Below, one piece after another: positions 18,947 to 27,820 of a DNA stretch of 64,000 nucleotides (positions are counted from its first letter, which is position 1; the number at the start of each line of letters is the position of its first letter). The notes under the pieces are model-generated. The model was not told the origin of the DNA. It saw only the letters and a program-made list of their open reading frames with translations, and made no database searches. The position numbers were made by a program, and so were the translations under genes. This stretch comes from an uncultured Alphaproteobacteria bacterium (GTDB lineage: Bacteria > Pseudomonadota > Alphaproteobacteria > GCA-2731375): positions 620,001-684,000 of the forward strand of contig CATOSZ010000001.1 of NCBI GenBank assembly GCA_951812805.1, written 5' to 3'.

Positions 18947-19614
18947 AGGACGTATCCCTGCCCCCAGACGGTCTGCAGATGGCGGGGCGCGCGTGGATCC
19001 GCCTCGATCTTACGGCGAAGTCGGGTGATCTGCACGTCGACGGTCCGCGGATTGCCCTCCTCGCTGCCGCGCAGCAGCTCCTCGCGGCTGATCGTCCCGC
19101 CGGGATTGCGCGCGAACACCTTCAGCAAAGCGGCCTCGGCCGAGGTCAGACGGACCGGCCGGCCGTCTCGACGCAACTCGCCGCGCTGGATGTCGAAGAC
19201 GCAATCGCCGAAGCGGACCCGCTCCCCCGGCGCCGCCTCGCCGGCGCGGCGCAGGATCGCCTCCAGGCGCAGCACCAGCTCGCGCGGCTCGAACGGCTTG
19301 GTCAGATAATCGTCGACCCCGCTTTCAAAGCCGCCGATGCGGTCGCTGGCCTCGCCCATGGCGGTCAGCATCAGGATCGGCGTCGTCCCGGTGGCGCGGA
19401 TCCAGCGGGCGAGCGAGAGGCCGTCCTCGCCCGGCATCATCACGTCGAGCACGACCAGATCGAAGCGCAGGCCGGCGAGCTGGCGCCGCGCGTCCTCCGC
19501 ATCGCGCGCGCTGGAGACGCGAAAGCCGTTCTCGACCAGATAGCGTTGCAGCAATTCGCGCAGCCGAATGTCGTCGTCGACGACCAGGGCATGGGCTCCC
19601 CGCGCTTGCGCCAT
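18934..19614 (-). CDS. OmpR-family response regulator
   Basis: 226 residues: receiver with Asp57 in LVVLDVMMPG and Lys in LTKPFEP, then an OmpR/PhoB winged-helix domain (RLTSAEAALLKVFARNPG, RTVDVQITRLRRKIE, QTVWGQGYVL). It is a DNA-binding transcription factor paired with the downstream kinase. It starts 15 bp after the marR-like gene, suggesting a three-gene operon. Confidence 0.92.
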   Translation of the reverse strand: MAQARGAHALVVDDDIRLRELLQRYLVENGFRVSSARDAEDARRQLAGLRFDLVVLDVMMPGEDGLSLARWIRATGTTPILMLTAMGEASDRIGGFESGVDDYLTKPFEPRELVLRLEAILRRAGEAAPGERVRFGDCVFDIQRGELRRDGRPVRLTSAEAALLKVFARNPGGTISREELLRGSEEGNPRTVDVQITRLRRKIEADPRAPRHLQTVWGQGYVLWSE

Positions 19615-19629
19615 CGCCGCCGCCCGGCC

Positions 19630-20121
19630 TCAGGGCCGCTCCAGCGCGCGGGCGACGCGGTCGCGCTCGGCCTCGTCGATCAGCCCCGTCAACACCTTGT
19701 AGTAGCCGGCCACCGCCTCCGCGCCGGCCTCCCGGTAAGCGCGGGCGACCCGAGCCCGCTGCGGGCGCGAAAGGCGGCGTTCGAGCTCGAGCCCCGCCTC
19801 GGTCAGGCGCAGCAGGCGGCGGCGGCGGTCGACGGTGTCCTGGGCCTGCGCTACGAAGCCGCGGTCGATCAGCTGGCTCAACACGCGGCTGAGGCTCTGC
19901 TTGGTGATGCGCAGGATGGCGAGCAGCTCGCTGACGGAGGTGTCCGGATTGCGGCCGATGAAGTGGATCGCCCGGTGATGCGCCCGGCCGAAGTGGTACT
20001 CGGTCAGGATGTCGTCGGGATCGCTGGTGAAGTCACGATAGGCGAAGAACAGAAGCTCGATCCCCTCGCGCAGTTCCTCCTCGCGCGGGAACGACGCGTC
20101 TTTCGAGGGGCTCTCGGGCAT
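19630..20121 (-). CDS. MarR-family transcriptional regulator
   Basis: 163 residues with a winged helix-turn-helix (ISVSELLAILRITKQSLSRVL-like region and wing DTVDRRRRLLRLTEAG). The start is ATG 20121; the longer frame runs into the divergent promoter. The gene is divergent from ilvE and leads the ompR/envZ-like pair. It probably binds the palindrome at 20187-20203 and may control both directions. Confidence 0.88.
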   Translation of the reverse strand: MPESPSKDASFPREEELREGIELLFFAYRDFTSDPDDILTEYHFGRAHHRAIHFIGRNPDTSVSELLAILRITKQSLSRVLSQLIDRGFVAQAQDTVDRRRRLLRLTEAGLELERRLSRPQRARVARAYREAGAEAVAGYYKVLTGLIDEAERDRVARALERP

Positions 20122-20186
20122 GGGCGGCGCTCCTGGCTGGCTTCCGTCAGTACCACTGTCCTTATAGCAGATGATGAAAAAATTTT

Positions 20187-20226
20187 GGTCAGTACTATTG
20201 ACCTGTATTCGACCGAATGTTACTGA
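20187..20226 (+). promoter_or_regulatory. Palindromic operator overlapping a putative ilvE promoter
   Basis: GGTCAGTACTATTGACC (20187-20203) is an inverted repeat of GGTCA around a 7-bp spacer, in the marR-ilvE divergent region. Its right half contains TTGACC, a good -35, and TTACTG about 17 bp later could be a weak -10. This is a natural site for the adjacent MarR protein. Confidence 0.5.
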
Positions 20227-20270
20227 TCCTCCACCCCTGAGGACACATTCGAACAAAAAGGCGCGACATC

Positions 20271-21158
20271 ATGGCTGATATGTCCTACGACGAATTGGAT
20301 GGTCAGATCTGGTTCAACGGCGAACTTCTCCCCTGGTCGGAGGCCAGGGTGCATGTCCTGACCCATGGCCTGCACTACGCCAGCGCCGTCTTCGAGGGGG
20401 AGCGGGTCTATGAAGGCGAGATCTTCGAACTGACCGCGCATACGGAGCGGCTGGTGAACAGCGCCAAGATCCTCGATTTCGAGATCCCCTATACGGTCGC
20501 CGAGATCGACGCGGCCTGCCGGCAGGTTGTAGCGGATAACGGCATCACCGACGGCTATGTCCGTCCGATCGCCTGGCGCGGTTCGGAGATGATGGGCGTC
20601 TCCGCCCAGGCCAACCGGATCAACCTGGCGATCGCCGTCTGGGAATGGCCGTCCTACTTCGACATGGAGGCGCGATTGAAGGGCATTCGCCTGCAGACCT
20701 CGACCTGGCGGCGCCCGGACCCGGCGACGGCGCCGGTGCATTCCAAGGCGGCGGGCCTCTATATGATCTGCACGCTGTCGAAGCATGCGGCCGAGTCGAA
20801 CGGCTACGACGACGCCCTCATGCTCGACTGGCGCGGCCAGGTGGCGGAGTGCACGGGCGCCAACATCTTCTTCAAGATGGACGGCAAGCTGCACACGCCG
20901 ACCCCCGACTGCTTCCTCGACGGCATCACCCGGCGCACGGTGATCAAGCTCGCCGAGGCGCGCGGCTACGAGGTGGTGGAGCGGGTGATCATGCCCGACG
21001 AACTCGCCCGGGCGGAGGAAGTCTTCGTCACCGGCACGGCGGCGGAGGTAACGCCGGTGGGCGTCATCGACGACATGGAATTCACCGTGGGCGACGCCTG
21101 CAAGGCGATGATGGAAGACTACGACGCCGTCGTCCGCCGCAAGGCGAACACGGGCTGA
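20271..21158 (+). CDS. ilvE: Branched-chain amino acid aminotransferase
   Basis: 295 residues, fold-type IV PLP aminotransferase. Features are the substrate-binding YASAVFEGERVY, RP in YVRPIAWRG, PLP Lys in VHSKAAGLYM, phosphate-binding ECTGANIFF and FVTGTAAEVTPV. It interconverts Leu/Ile/Val with their 2-oxo acids. Divergent from marR with a shared regulatory region. Confidence 0.93.
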   Translation: MADMSYDELDGQIWFNGELLPWSEARVHVLTHGLHYASAVFEGERVYEGEIFELTAHTERLVNSAKILDFEIPYTVAEIDAACRQVVADNGITDGYVRPIAWRGSEMMGVSAQANRINLAIAVWEWPSYFDMEARLKGIRLQTSTWRRPDPATAPVHSKAAGLYMICTLSKHAAESNGYDDALMLDWRGQVAECTGANIFFKMDGKLHTPTPDCFLDGITRRTVIKLAEARGYEVVERVIMPDELARAEEVFVTGTAAEVTPVGVIDDMEFTVGDACKAMMEDYDAVVRRKANTG

Positions 21159-21264
21159 GGCGGGGCATCAGCCGGCCGCGGCGTGGCGCGGGAGTGCGGA
21201 CAGTGAACATGCCGCAAAGAGCCGGCAGGTCCTCGCCAACACGATCCGCGCCGGCGGGCGGCAT

Positions 21265-21876
21265 TTACTTGTTCCGGTGCCTCTCCATCCAACCGCGGGC
21301 AAGGCGTTGGGCCTCGTCTATCTCATCGGGCGTCATGGACTTCATGAGATCCTCCCGCGTCTCGGCCGCCGAGGCAGAAATCTCTTTCTCCGACGCAACG
21401 GCGAGGCTGAGCCACATGTGCGCCTGGACGAAATCCGACCGCACACCGCGGCCCTCATAATACATCGTGCCGAGATGGGACTGCGCATCGGCGTGACCTT
21501 GCTCCGCCGCTAGCCGATACCATTTTACCGCCTCGGGGTAATCCTGGGGGACGCCCCGACCATTGGCATACATGTCGCCGAGATTTTCGCGTGCGCCGGC
21601 ATGATCCTGTGCCGCCGCCAGCCGGTACCATTTCATCGCCTCGGCGTGATCCTGCTTCACCCGACGGCCAAGGTCGTAGATGACACCGAGGTAGAACTGC
21701 GCGGTGGCGTCCCCATGCGCCCCCGCCCGTCGCCGCTCCTCCAACAGCTCCGCTTGCCATTCCGCGTCATTCTGCTCTGTCGCCCGATCCAGCAGGCGCA
21801 GAATCTCTGCGAGCCACTCCTGCGCCACCGCAGGCGGTGCGAACAGCAAGGCAACGATCATGATGGCGTAGCGCAT
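21265..21876 (-). CDS. Secreted Sel1-repeat protein
   Basis: 203 residues from ATG 21876: signal peptide (YAIMIVALLFAPPAVAQ) and then about three Sel1-like TPR repeats (TAQFYLGVIYDLGRRV, GARENLGDMYANGRGV, DAQSHLGTMYYEGRGV). Such repeats form scaffolds for protein contacts in the periplasm. It follows the disrupted RND gene on the same strand with a 150-bp gap. Confidence 0.88.
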   Translation of the reverse strand: MRYAIMIVALLFAPPAVAQEWLAEILRLLDRATEQNDAEWQAELLEERRRAGAHGDATAQFYLGVIYDLGRRVKQDHAEAMKWYRLAAAQDHAGARENLGDMYANGRGVPQDYPEAVKWYRLAAEQGHADAQSHLGTMYYEGRGVRSDFVQAHMWLSLAVASEKEISASAAETREDLMKSMTPDEIDEAQRLARGWMERHRNK

Positions 21877-22026
21877 GGCATTCTCCCGACACTCCCTGGC
21901 TAATCTGGCAGCTTGGCCAGGCCGGAACATTGATCAGGGTCAAAGAAAATGGCAACGACCGGCAGCCAGGATCAGGCGGCCTTGCCCTGTCGCTCCATGA
22001 ACCGCCACGCCTAGCTCTATCCGGCG

Positions 22027-22794
22027 TCAGCTGAACGGCTTCCACAACACAATCAACATCGGTAGCACCGTGAGCGATGCCAGAAGAGCGATCAACATTG
22101 CCAGCGCGACGAACACGCCAAACGAAATCGTCGGGACGAAGTTGGAGAACACCAATATGGAAAACCCGATGATGATGGTCACCGTCGTATAGACCATGGC
22201 TCCACCGATGCTGGAGTGGCAAGCATGCAAGGTGCCTATATAATCATTGGTTCGAGAAAACTCTTCCTTGAAGCGGTAGATGTAGTGAATACCGTCGTCC
22301 ACCGCGATACCGATGGTTATTGCGGCGATCGTGATCGTCATCATGTCCAGGGGAACGCCCACCCATCCCATGACACTCAAGACCACACCGGCACTGAGTA
22401 GGTTCGGCAGCATCCCAATAATCGCCAAAGTGAGGGAACGGAACAAGATCAGGAACATGATCGCAATGCCCAACATCACCACGCCTATGGTTTTGATCTG
22501 TGAATCGAATAAACTTTGTAGCATATTATTGTAGAGCACGATGAGTCCGCTTACGGTCACATCCTGCTTCTCGAAGCCGAGCTTTTCCTCCAAGTCACGA
22601 CGCACCGTTTCGATCAGCTCATTTCGACGCAACCCCTCATGCGAATCCAACACTCGGGCGAAGATCCGTGCCTCGTTGTTCTCGATCGAAATATAGGGAT
22701 CTATGAGGCTTTCTCTCACCTCAATAGGAAATTTTGTATATAGGATCGCCAGCTCCATTGCGTCTAGCTCCTGCTCGGTAATACCAATCGACAA
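22027..22794 (-). pseudogene. RND/MMPL exporter, 3' fragment separated by IS630
   Basis: About 255 residues: the end of periplasmic loop 2, then five membrane helices (TIGVVMLGIAIMFLILF, MTITIAAITIGIAVDDGIHY, FVPTISFGVFVALAM). This is the C-terminal half of an HAE3/COG1033-type exporter. The apparent start at 22794 is a TTG next to the insertion and is not a natural start. The N-terminal half is at 23900-25699. Confidence 0.88.
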
Positions 22795-22796
22795 TG

Positions 22797-23897
22797 ATCA
22801 GAACCCGATGGCCCATGATCTTCGTCCGATGGATTTGATTCTGTCCGGCTGTGCGATGAGGTTGTTCCAGGCCTTGCAGCAATGATCGGTGATGTCGTCC
22901 TGGTCTTCGAAGACGATGTCGGAGAGCCAGTTGTTTCGGATGTACTGCCAGACGTTCTCGGCAGGATTGAGTTCGGGCGATCTCGGCGGCAGCGGCAGGA
23001 GGGTTATGTTGGCCGGGACGTCGAGCCGTTTCGTGGTGTGCCAGCCGGCCCGGTCGAGCAGCATCAAGGCATGGGCTCCGGGTTGAACCTGGACGGAGAT
23101 TTCCTCCAGATGCTGCTGCATGGCGGCGGTGTTGCAGCGTTGCTGGACGATGGCGGCGCCGGTGCCGCGCTCGGGGCAGATGGCGCCGAAGATATAGGCC
23201 GACTTGGTGCGCTGATCGTGCGGGGTGCGTGGCCGTGTGCCGCGCCGGGCCCAGCGCCGGGCATGCTTGTTCTTCTGTCCGACGCGGGTTTCATCCTGCC
23301 ACCAGATCTCTATCCCGGTGCCGTCGGGGAGTGCTTTGCGAGCCCGCGCGACCAGCTCGGGGAATTTTTTTTGAAGTCCTCGATCACCCCCGGCTCCTGG
23401 GCGTGATGGCGCGGCCGCATCGTCATCCTGGCGAAGCCCATCGCCTTCAGCTCCCGGCTCACCGTCCGCTGGTCGAGCGTGATCGCGAAGCTCTCGCCGA
23501 TCCAGTCGACCAGATCCGCTAGCCGCCAGCGCATGACGCCGTCGCGCGCCGGATCCGGTCCCGCTTCCACCCGGGCCGCCAAGGCGTCCCGTTGCGCCGG
23601 GTCCAGTTTCTTCGCCGCGCCCGGCGCCTTGCGGTCGATCAGGCCGGCCGGGCCCTCCGCGTTGAAACGCAGCACCCAGTCACGGATCACCTGAAGGCCG
23701 ACGTCCCCCGTCCGCGCGGCCTCCGTCCGACTCCCGCCCTCGTAGATCACAGCAAGCGAAAGCAAGCGCCGGATCTGTTTAGCATCCCTCGATCCCTTGG
23801 CCAGACGTCGCAACGCCGCCGCATCGAAATCCTCGCGCAAGGCAATACCCCGACCCATGGTGATCCCCCTCTTCCGAATCACCACAATTGAGTCAGA
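22797..23897 (-). mobile_element. IS630-family insertion sequence inside the RND gene
   Basis: About 1.1 kb carrying one transposase gene. The edges are inferred from where the exporter reading frame stops on each side. I could not identify convincing terminal repeats or the TA duplication expected for IS630, so boundaries are good to about 10 bp only. Confidence 0.8.
22798..23858 (-). CDS. IS630 transposase, two frames joined at an A8 run
   Basis: The first frame (23858 to 23310) has tandem helix-turn-helix/winkle-type DNA-binding domains and ends shortly after DFKKNSP. A shift of one base at the A8 tract (T8 on + strand, 23365-23372) continues as DFKKKFPELVARARKAL. It runs through the DDE core with WWQDETRVGQ, ALMLLDRAGWH and SPELNPAENVWQ, so all three acidic residues are present. 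The A8 could be a programmed -1 slippery site, known in some IS630 elements, or a lost A. Other homopolymer losses in this window make the second option credible. Confidence 0.85.
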
Positions 23898-23899
23898 AA

Positions 23900-25699
23900 T
23901 CAGCCAGCAAGGGAATCCAACCGCGAGTTGACATCAATGTCGACTGGTATAAGAGCTTCGGCAACTCGAACCGACGAAGCGAGCGAGAGCACTTTGCCTA
24001 TTTCGGGAAGTGCATTCAGATAGTCGTGCAATTCCTTTATGCGTTGAACCTTGGTGGTGGTGAACCAGTACTCCGGTGAATTGGCCAGCGCTTCCGCGTA
24101 CTCACGTTCCAGCTGGATCTCATCCTCGGTCAGTCCCACAAGATCCTCGGGCCTCAGGATCTGTTCAGTCGCATCCTTGAATTTTATCAGCACTTCCAAC
24201 GTCGTCGTGCCGCCAAGCTTCTCGTCGACAAGCTTGAGGCCTTGATAGATTTCAGTGTCTTCTTTGAAATAATTGATGAAACTATTCTCGACACGCAGCC
24301 GGGAAACTCCCGCGATACTCACGACAGTCAAGATCAGAACAAATACCAGGATCTTGTTGCCCTGTGTCTCTGTCAGACGGGCCAGGAATACGGGCGAGAG
24401 GAACCGGTCACTGGCGGTGGTGGGCTTCGGGTCGGCCCGCCCCAGCACAAGCAACAGCGTCGGAAACAGCAGAAACGAAGCGATAAATGTCACCGCCAAG
24501 CCGGCACTCATCATCCAGCCGAAGTCGATGACGGGTTTGATTCCACTCACCAACAGGGAGCTGAAGCCGATAATACTGGTTAGCGCGGTATACAGGCAGG
24601 GTTTCACCATTCTATGCGTCGTGGCTCTGACCAGTTCCAAGTGACTATCACCAGGTCGGTCCCGATTGATCTGCCGGTAACGCACGATCAGATGTATGTT
24701 CATCGAAATAGTGATAATCAACATGAGTCCCAGGAAATTTGACGAAATCACAGTGACCTTCCAGCCGATCAATCCCAGCACGCCGATCATAACCATCCCG
24801 GAATAGAAGCAACCGAGAAGGGGCAGGACGATCCAGCGCACCTCGCGAAAGATGCCGGCGAGAACAATAACGAGCAATGCAAGGACACTTCCGCCGAACA
24901 CAACCAGGTCGTTGCGCACGAACGTCACCATATCGTCGCTAATCATCGGGACGCCGCCGAGATACGATGTGCCGTACTGGCGGTATGGCTTGATGATCTC
25001 CCTGATACGCTCGATATCGAGATGGCGTTGCCTGTTCAGTGCCTCGTAAGATTTATCATACTCGGCGCTGATTCGTTCGAGGGTCTTCGTCTCGCCAATG
25101 GTTAGCCCGGTGCCTCGTTGTCTTTCACGCAATTCGTATCGAGATCGGAGTAATTCATAATACTTCGGATCTTCAACCAACCCCAATAAAATAGCCGCCG
25201 TTTGGCCATCTGCGCTAATGATCAGATCACGGTATATAGGACTGGTGATCAGCTCACCCTTGGCCCGATCTCTGTCCACACCGGGCCCATCTAGGCTTAC
25301 AAAATCACCAATGACCTGTTCGGGTTTAGTGCCCGAGTTGCGAAATAAGGGAGCATCGAGTATCGTGAACACCGTGGACACACTTGCGACGTTCTTGAGT
25401 TCTTCACGGAGTTTTCTCAGATTTTCCAACGCGGGGGCCGAAAATAGATCTTCATTGGGGGTGTATGTTACGATCAGCAAGTCATCGGTCGGATATCGTT
25501 CCTGTATTTGCCGAAAAACCTTTAGGTCAACGTCGTCTTCCAGCATCAAGGAATCGGCAGATGCATCCAGCTTGAAGTCTTTTGCGTGATAACTGAAGAA
25601 CCCCAAGACCAAGAGGAGGGCAACCAAAACCGACTTGGGTTTACGAAGCACCAGAACGTCATAGGTCTGCGAGGTACGGGACATCATGGAGTTTCCCAT
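23900..25699 (-). pseudogene. RND/MMPL-family exporter, 5' fragment disrupted by IS630
   Basis: About 599 residues: first membrane helix (SVLVALLLVLGFFSYHAK), periplasmic loop 1, five helices (about 280-430, with IITISMNIHLIVRYR), helix 7, and most of periplasmic loop 2, ending artificially at RLDSLAG. Together with 22027-22794 it would form a ~850-residue, 12-helix exporter of the HAE3/COG1033 type (lipid or hydrophobic cargo). The insertion in loop 2 should inactivate it. Confidence 0.88.
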
Positions 25700-26109
25700 T
25701 CGAGCAGCTCCAGTTCAGCCAGCCTCGGCCAAGCCCGCGCAATGGCTGGCCATAAGGCTCGCCTCCGTCGTCTCGGGAACGGCCTGTAGCTTAACAGGCG
25801 GACGCCATAGACTCGACCGTAATGCCGTACGGAGGAATAGGGTCATACCAGGGCGAACCCGATGACGGCCCCCCTGCCCGGAGGCAGTCGACGCCTCGAT
25901 GCCGAATCGAGGCGTTGCGCGCGATCCCCCCACCTCTTGCCATACTAATATACCGGCCACCGCCATGAATCTCGGGGCTGCACTATTCCCGTCGTTCACC
26001 CCTCCGGCTAAACTCGCCCCACGTTAGGCGTATCCACACCTGCCCCGGCCGCCGTCGGCAACGCTCGACATCGCGTCGGCACTTCAAAACATGATGGGAG
26101 ATGAAAGAG
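25700..26109. other. 410-bp divergent intergenic region
   Basis: Non-coding space between the exporter gene and the 2-hydroxyacyl-CoA lyase gene. It holds the hairpin at 25891-25915 and, near 25945-25952, an AT-rich CATACTAATATACC stretch in otherwise GC-rich DNA that could be a promoter. No small ORF with a convincing start is seen. Confidence 0.5.
25891..25915. repeat. Perfect 10-bp hairpin in the divergent intergenic region
   Basis: ACGCCTCGAT-GCCGA-ATCGAGGCGT. There is no T-run on either side, so a terminator is unlikely. It could be a regulator-binding palindrome or an RNA leader structure. Confidence 0.55.
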
Positions 26110-27768
26110 ATGAGTACGATCACCGGTGCGACCCTGATGGCACGGAGCCTGAAACAACAGGGCATCGACCATCTGTTCGGCGTCGTCGGCTTCCCGGTCG
26201 GCCCGATCGCGGAAGCGGCGCAGAAGGAAGGCATCAACTACGTCGGCATGCGGAACGAACAGGCGGCCTCCTACGCCGCCCAGGCCTACGGCTACATGAC
26301 CGGCCGGCCCGGCGCCTGCATCGTCGTGACCGGTCCGGGCGTCGTGCACGGCCTCGCGGGTCTGGCGAACGCACAACAGAACTGCTGGCCGATGATCCTG
26401 ATCGGCGGCGCCTCGGAGACCTACCGCGGCGGCATGGGCGCCTTCCAGGAGGAGCGCCAGGTCCTGATTACCAGTCCGTTCTGCAAGTTCTCGCACGGCA
26501 TCGAGAGCGTCAACCGCATCCCCTATTACGTCGAGATGGCGACGCGGCACTCGATCTACGGACGCCCGGGCGCCTGCTACCTCGATTTCCCCGATGACAT
26601 CATTACCGGCGAATGCGAACTCGACGACATCATCCAGGTCGAGCGCGTGCCGGAGCCGCCGCGCATGATCGCGCCGGCCGAGAACATCGAGGCGGCCCTG
26701 GACGTTCTCGAGGGTGCCGAGCGGCCGCTCGTCCTGGTCGGCAAGGGCATGGCGTGGGCGCATGCCGAGGACGAGGTGCGTGACTTCATCGATCGCACGC
26801 AGATCCCCTTCGTCCGCTCGCCGATGGGCAAGGGCGTCGTTCCCGACGAGCATCCGCTCGCGGCCTCCGCGGCCCGGACCCTGGCGCTGCAGGAAGCCGA
26901 CGTCATCTTCCTGATGGGCGCGCGCTTCAACTGGATCTTCCATTTCGGCCTGCCGCCCCGCTTCGCGCCCGACGTCAAGGTCATCCAGCTCGACATCGCG
27001 CCGGAGGAGATCGGCCACAACAAGCCCGCGGAAGTGGCGCTGGTCGGCGACGGCAAGGCGATCATGGGGCAGATGAACAAGGCGCTCGAAGGGCGGCAGT
27101 GGTTCTATCCCAAGGACGCGCCCTGGCGCTCGGTCCTCGGCGAGAAGATCTCGTCGAACGTCGAAACGGTTCAGGCCCGGGTCAACGACGATACGGCGCC
27201 CGCCGGCTATTACCGGGCTCTGCGCGACGTGGCGGCCTGGATGCCCGAGAACGCCATCCTCAGCGCCGAGGGTGCGGGCACGATGGATATCGGCCTCACC
27301 ATGCTGCCGGTCGCCGACGCGCGGTCCTGCCTGAACGCCGGCACCTACGGCACCATGGGCGTCGGCCTCGGCCATGCGATCGCGGCCTGTGTCGTGCATC
27401 CGGACCGGCCGGTCATCCACCTCTCGGGCGATTCAGCCATCGGCTTCTCCGGCATGGAGATGGAGACGCTGGCCCGCTACAACCTGCCGGCCAAGATCGT
27501 CGTGCTCAATAACGGCGGCATCGGCCCGGGCATGCCGGAGATTCCGGAAGATCCGATGATGAAGATGAAGCCGAACGCGCTGATCTATGGTGCGCGCTAC
27601 GACAAGGTCATGGAAGACTTTGGCGGCAAGGGCTTCTTCGTCGAGGATCCGAAGGACATCCCCGCCGCGCTCGATGCGGCGATGGCCTTCCCCGGCCCCG
27701 CCCTGGTCAACATCGTGCTCTCACAGAGCTCGTCGCGGAAGCCGCAGCAGTTCGCCTGGCATTCGTAA
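26110..27768 (+). CDS. 2-hydroxyacyl-CoA lyase (oxalyl-CoA decarboxylase family TPP enzyme)
   Basis: 552 residues from ATG 26110, spaced properly after GGGAGATGAAAG; the ATG 9 bp upstream has no spacer to the ribosome site. TPP enzyme with PYR domain (catalytic Glu in GMRNEQAA), central domain and PP domain (GDSAIGFSGMEMETLARYN...NN TPP-Mg motif). The stretches GAFQEERQV, KFSHGIES and SIYGRPGACYLD, and the C-terminal RKPQQFAW ending, match HACL more closely than oxalyl-CoA decarboxylase. It should cleave 2-hydroxyacyl-CoA to an aldehyde plus formyl-CoA; oxalyl-CoA decarboxylation is the alternative. Confidence 0.85.
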   Translation: MSTITGATLMARSLKQQGIDHLFGVVGFPVGPIAEAAQKEGINYVGMRNEQAASYAAQAYGYMTGRPGACIVVTGPGVVHGLAGLANAQQNCWPMILIGGASETYRGGMGAFQEERQVLITSPFCKFSHGIESVNRIPYYVEMATRHSIYGRPGACYLDFPDDIITGECELDDIIQVERVPEPPRMIAPAENIEAALDVLEGAERPLVLVGKGMAWAHAEDEVRDFIDRTQIPFVRSPMGKGVVPDEHPLAASAARTLALQEADVIFLMGARFNWIFHFGLPPRFAPDVKVIQLDIAPEEIGHNKPAEVALVGDGKAIMGQMNKALEGRQWFYPKDAPWRSVLGEKISSNVETVQARVNDDTAPAGYYRALRDVAAWMPENAILSAEGAGTMDIGLTMLPVADARSCLNAGTYGTMGVGLGHAIAACVVHPDRPVIHLSGDSAIGFSGMEMETLARYNLPAKIVVLNNGGIGPGMPEIPEDPMMKMKPNALIYGARYDKVMEDFGGKGFFVEDPKDIPAALDAAMAFPGPALVNIVLSQSSSRKPQQFAWHS

Positions 27769-27783
27769 GACCTCGGGTCGCGT

Positions 27784-27815
27784 GCCCCTGGATCGCCGGA
27801 AAGCGATCCAGGGGC
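27784..27815. terminator. Bidirectional terminator between convergent genes
   Basis: Perfect 13-bp stem GCCCCTGGATCGC / GCGATCCAGGGGC with a CGGAAA loop, placed between two convergent stops. No long T-run is present, but the position and stability fit a shared terminator. Confidence 0.7.
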
Positions 27816-27820
27816 CGTGA

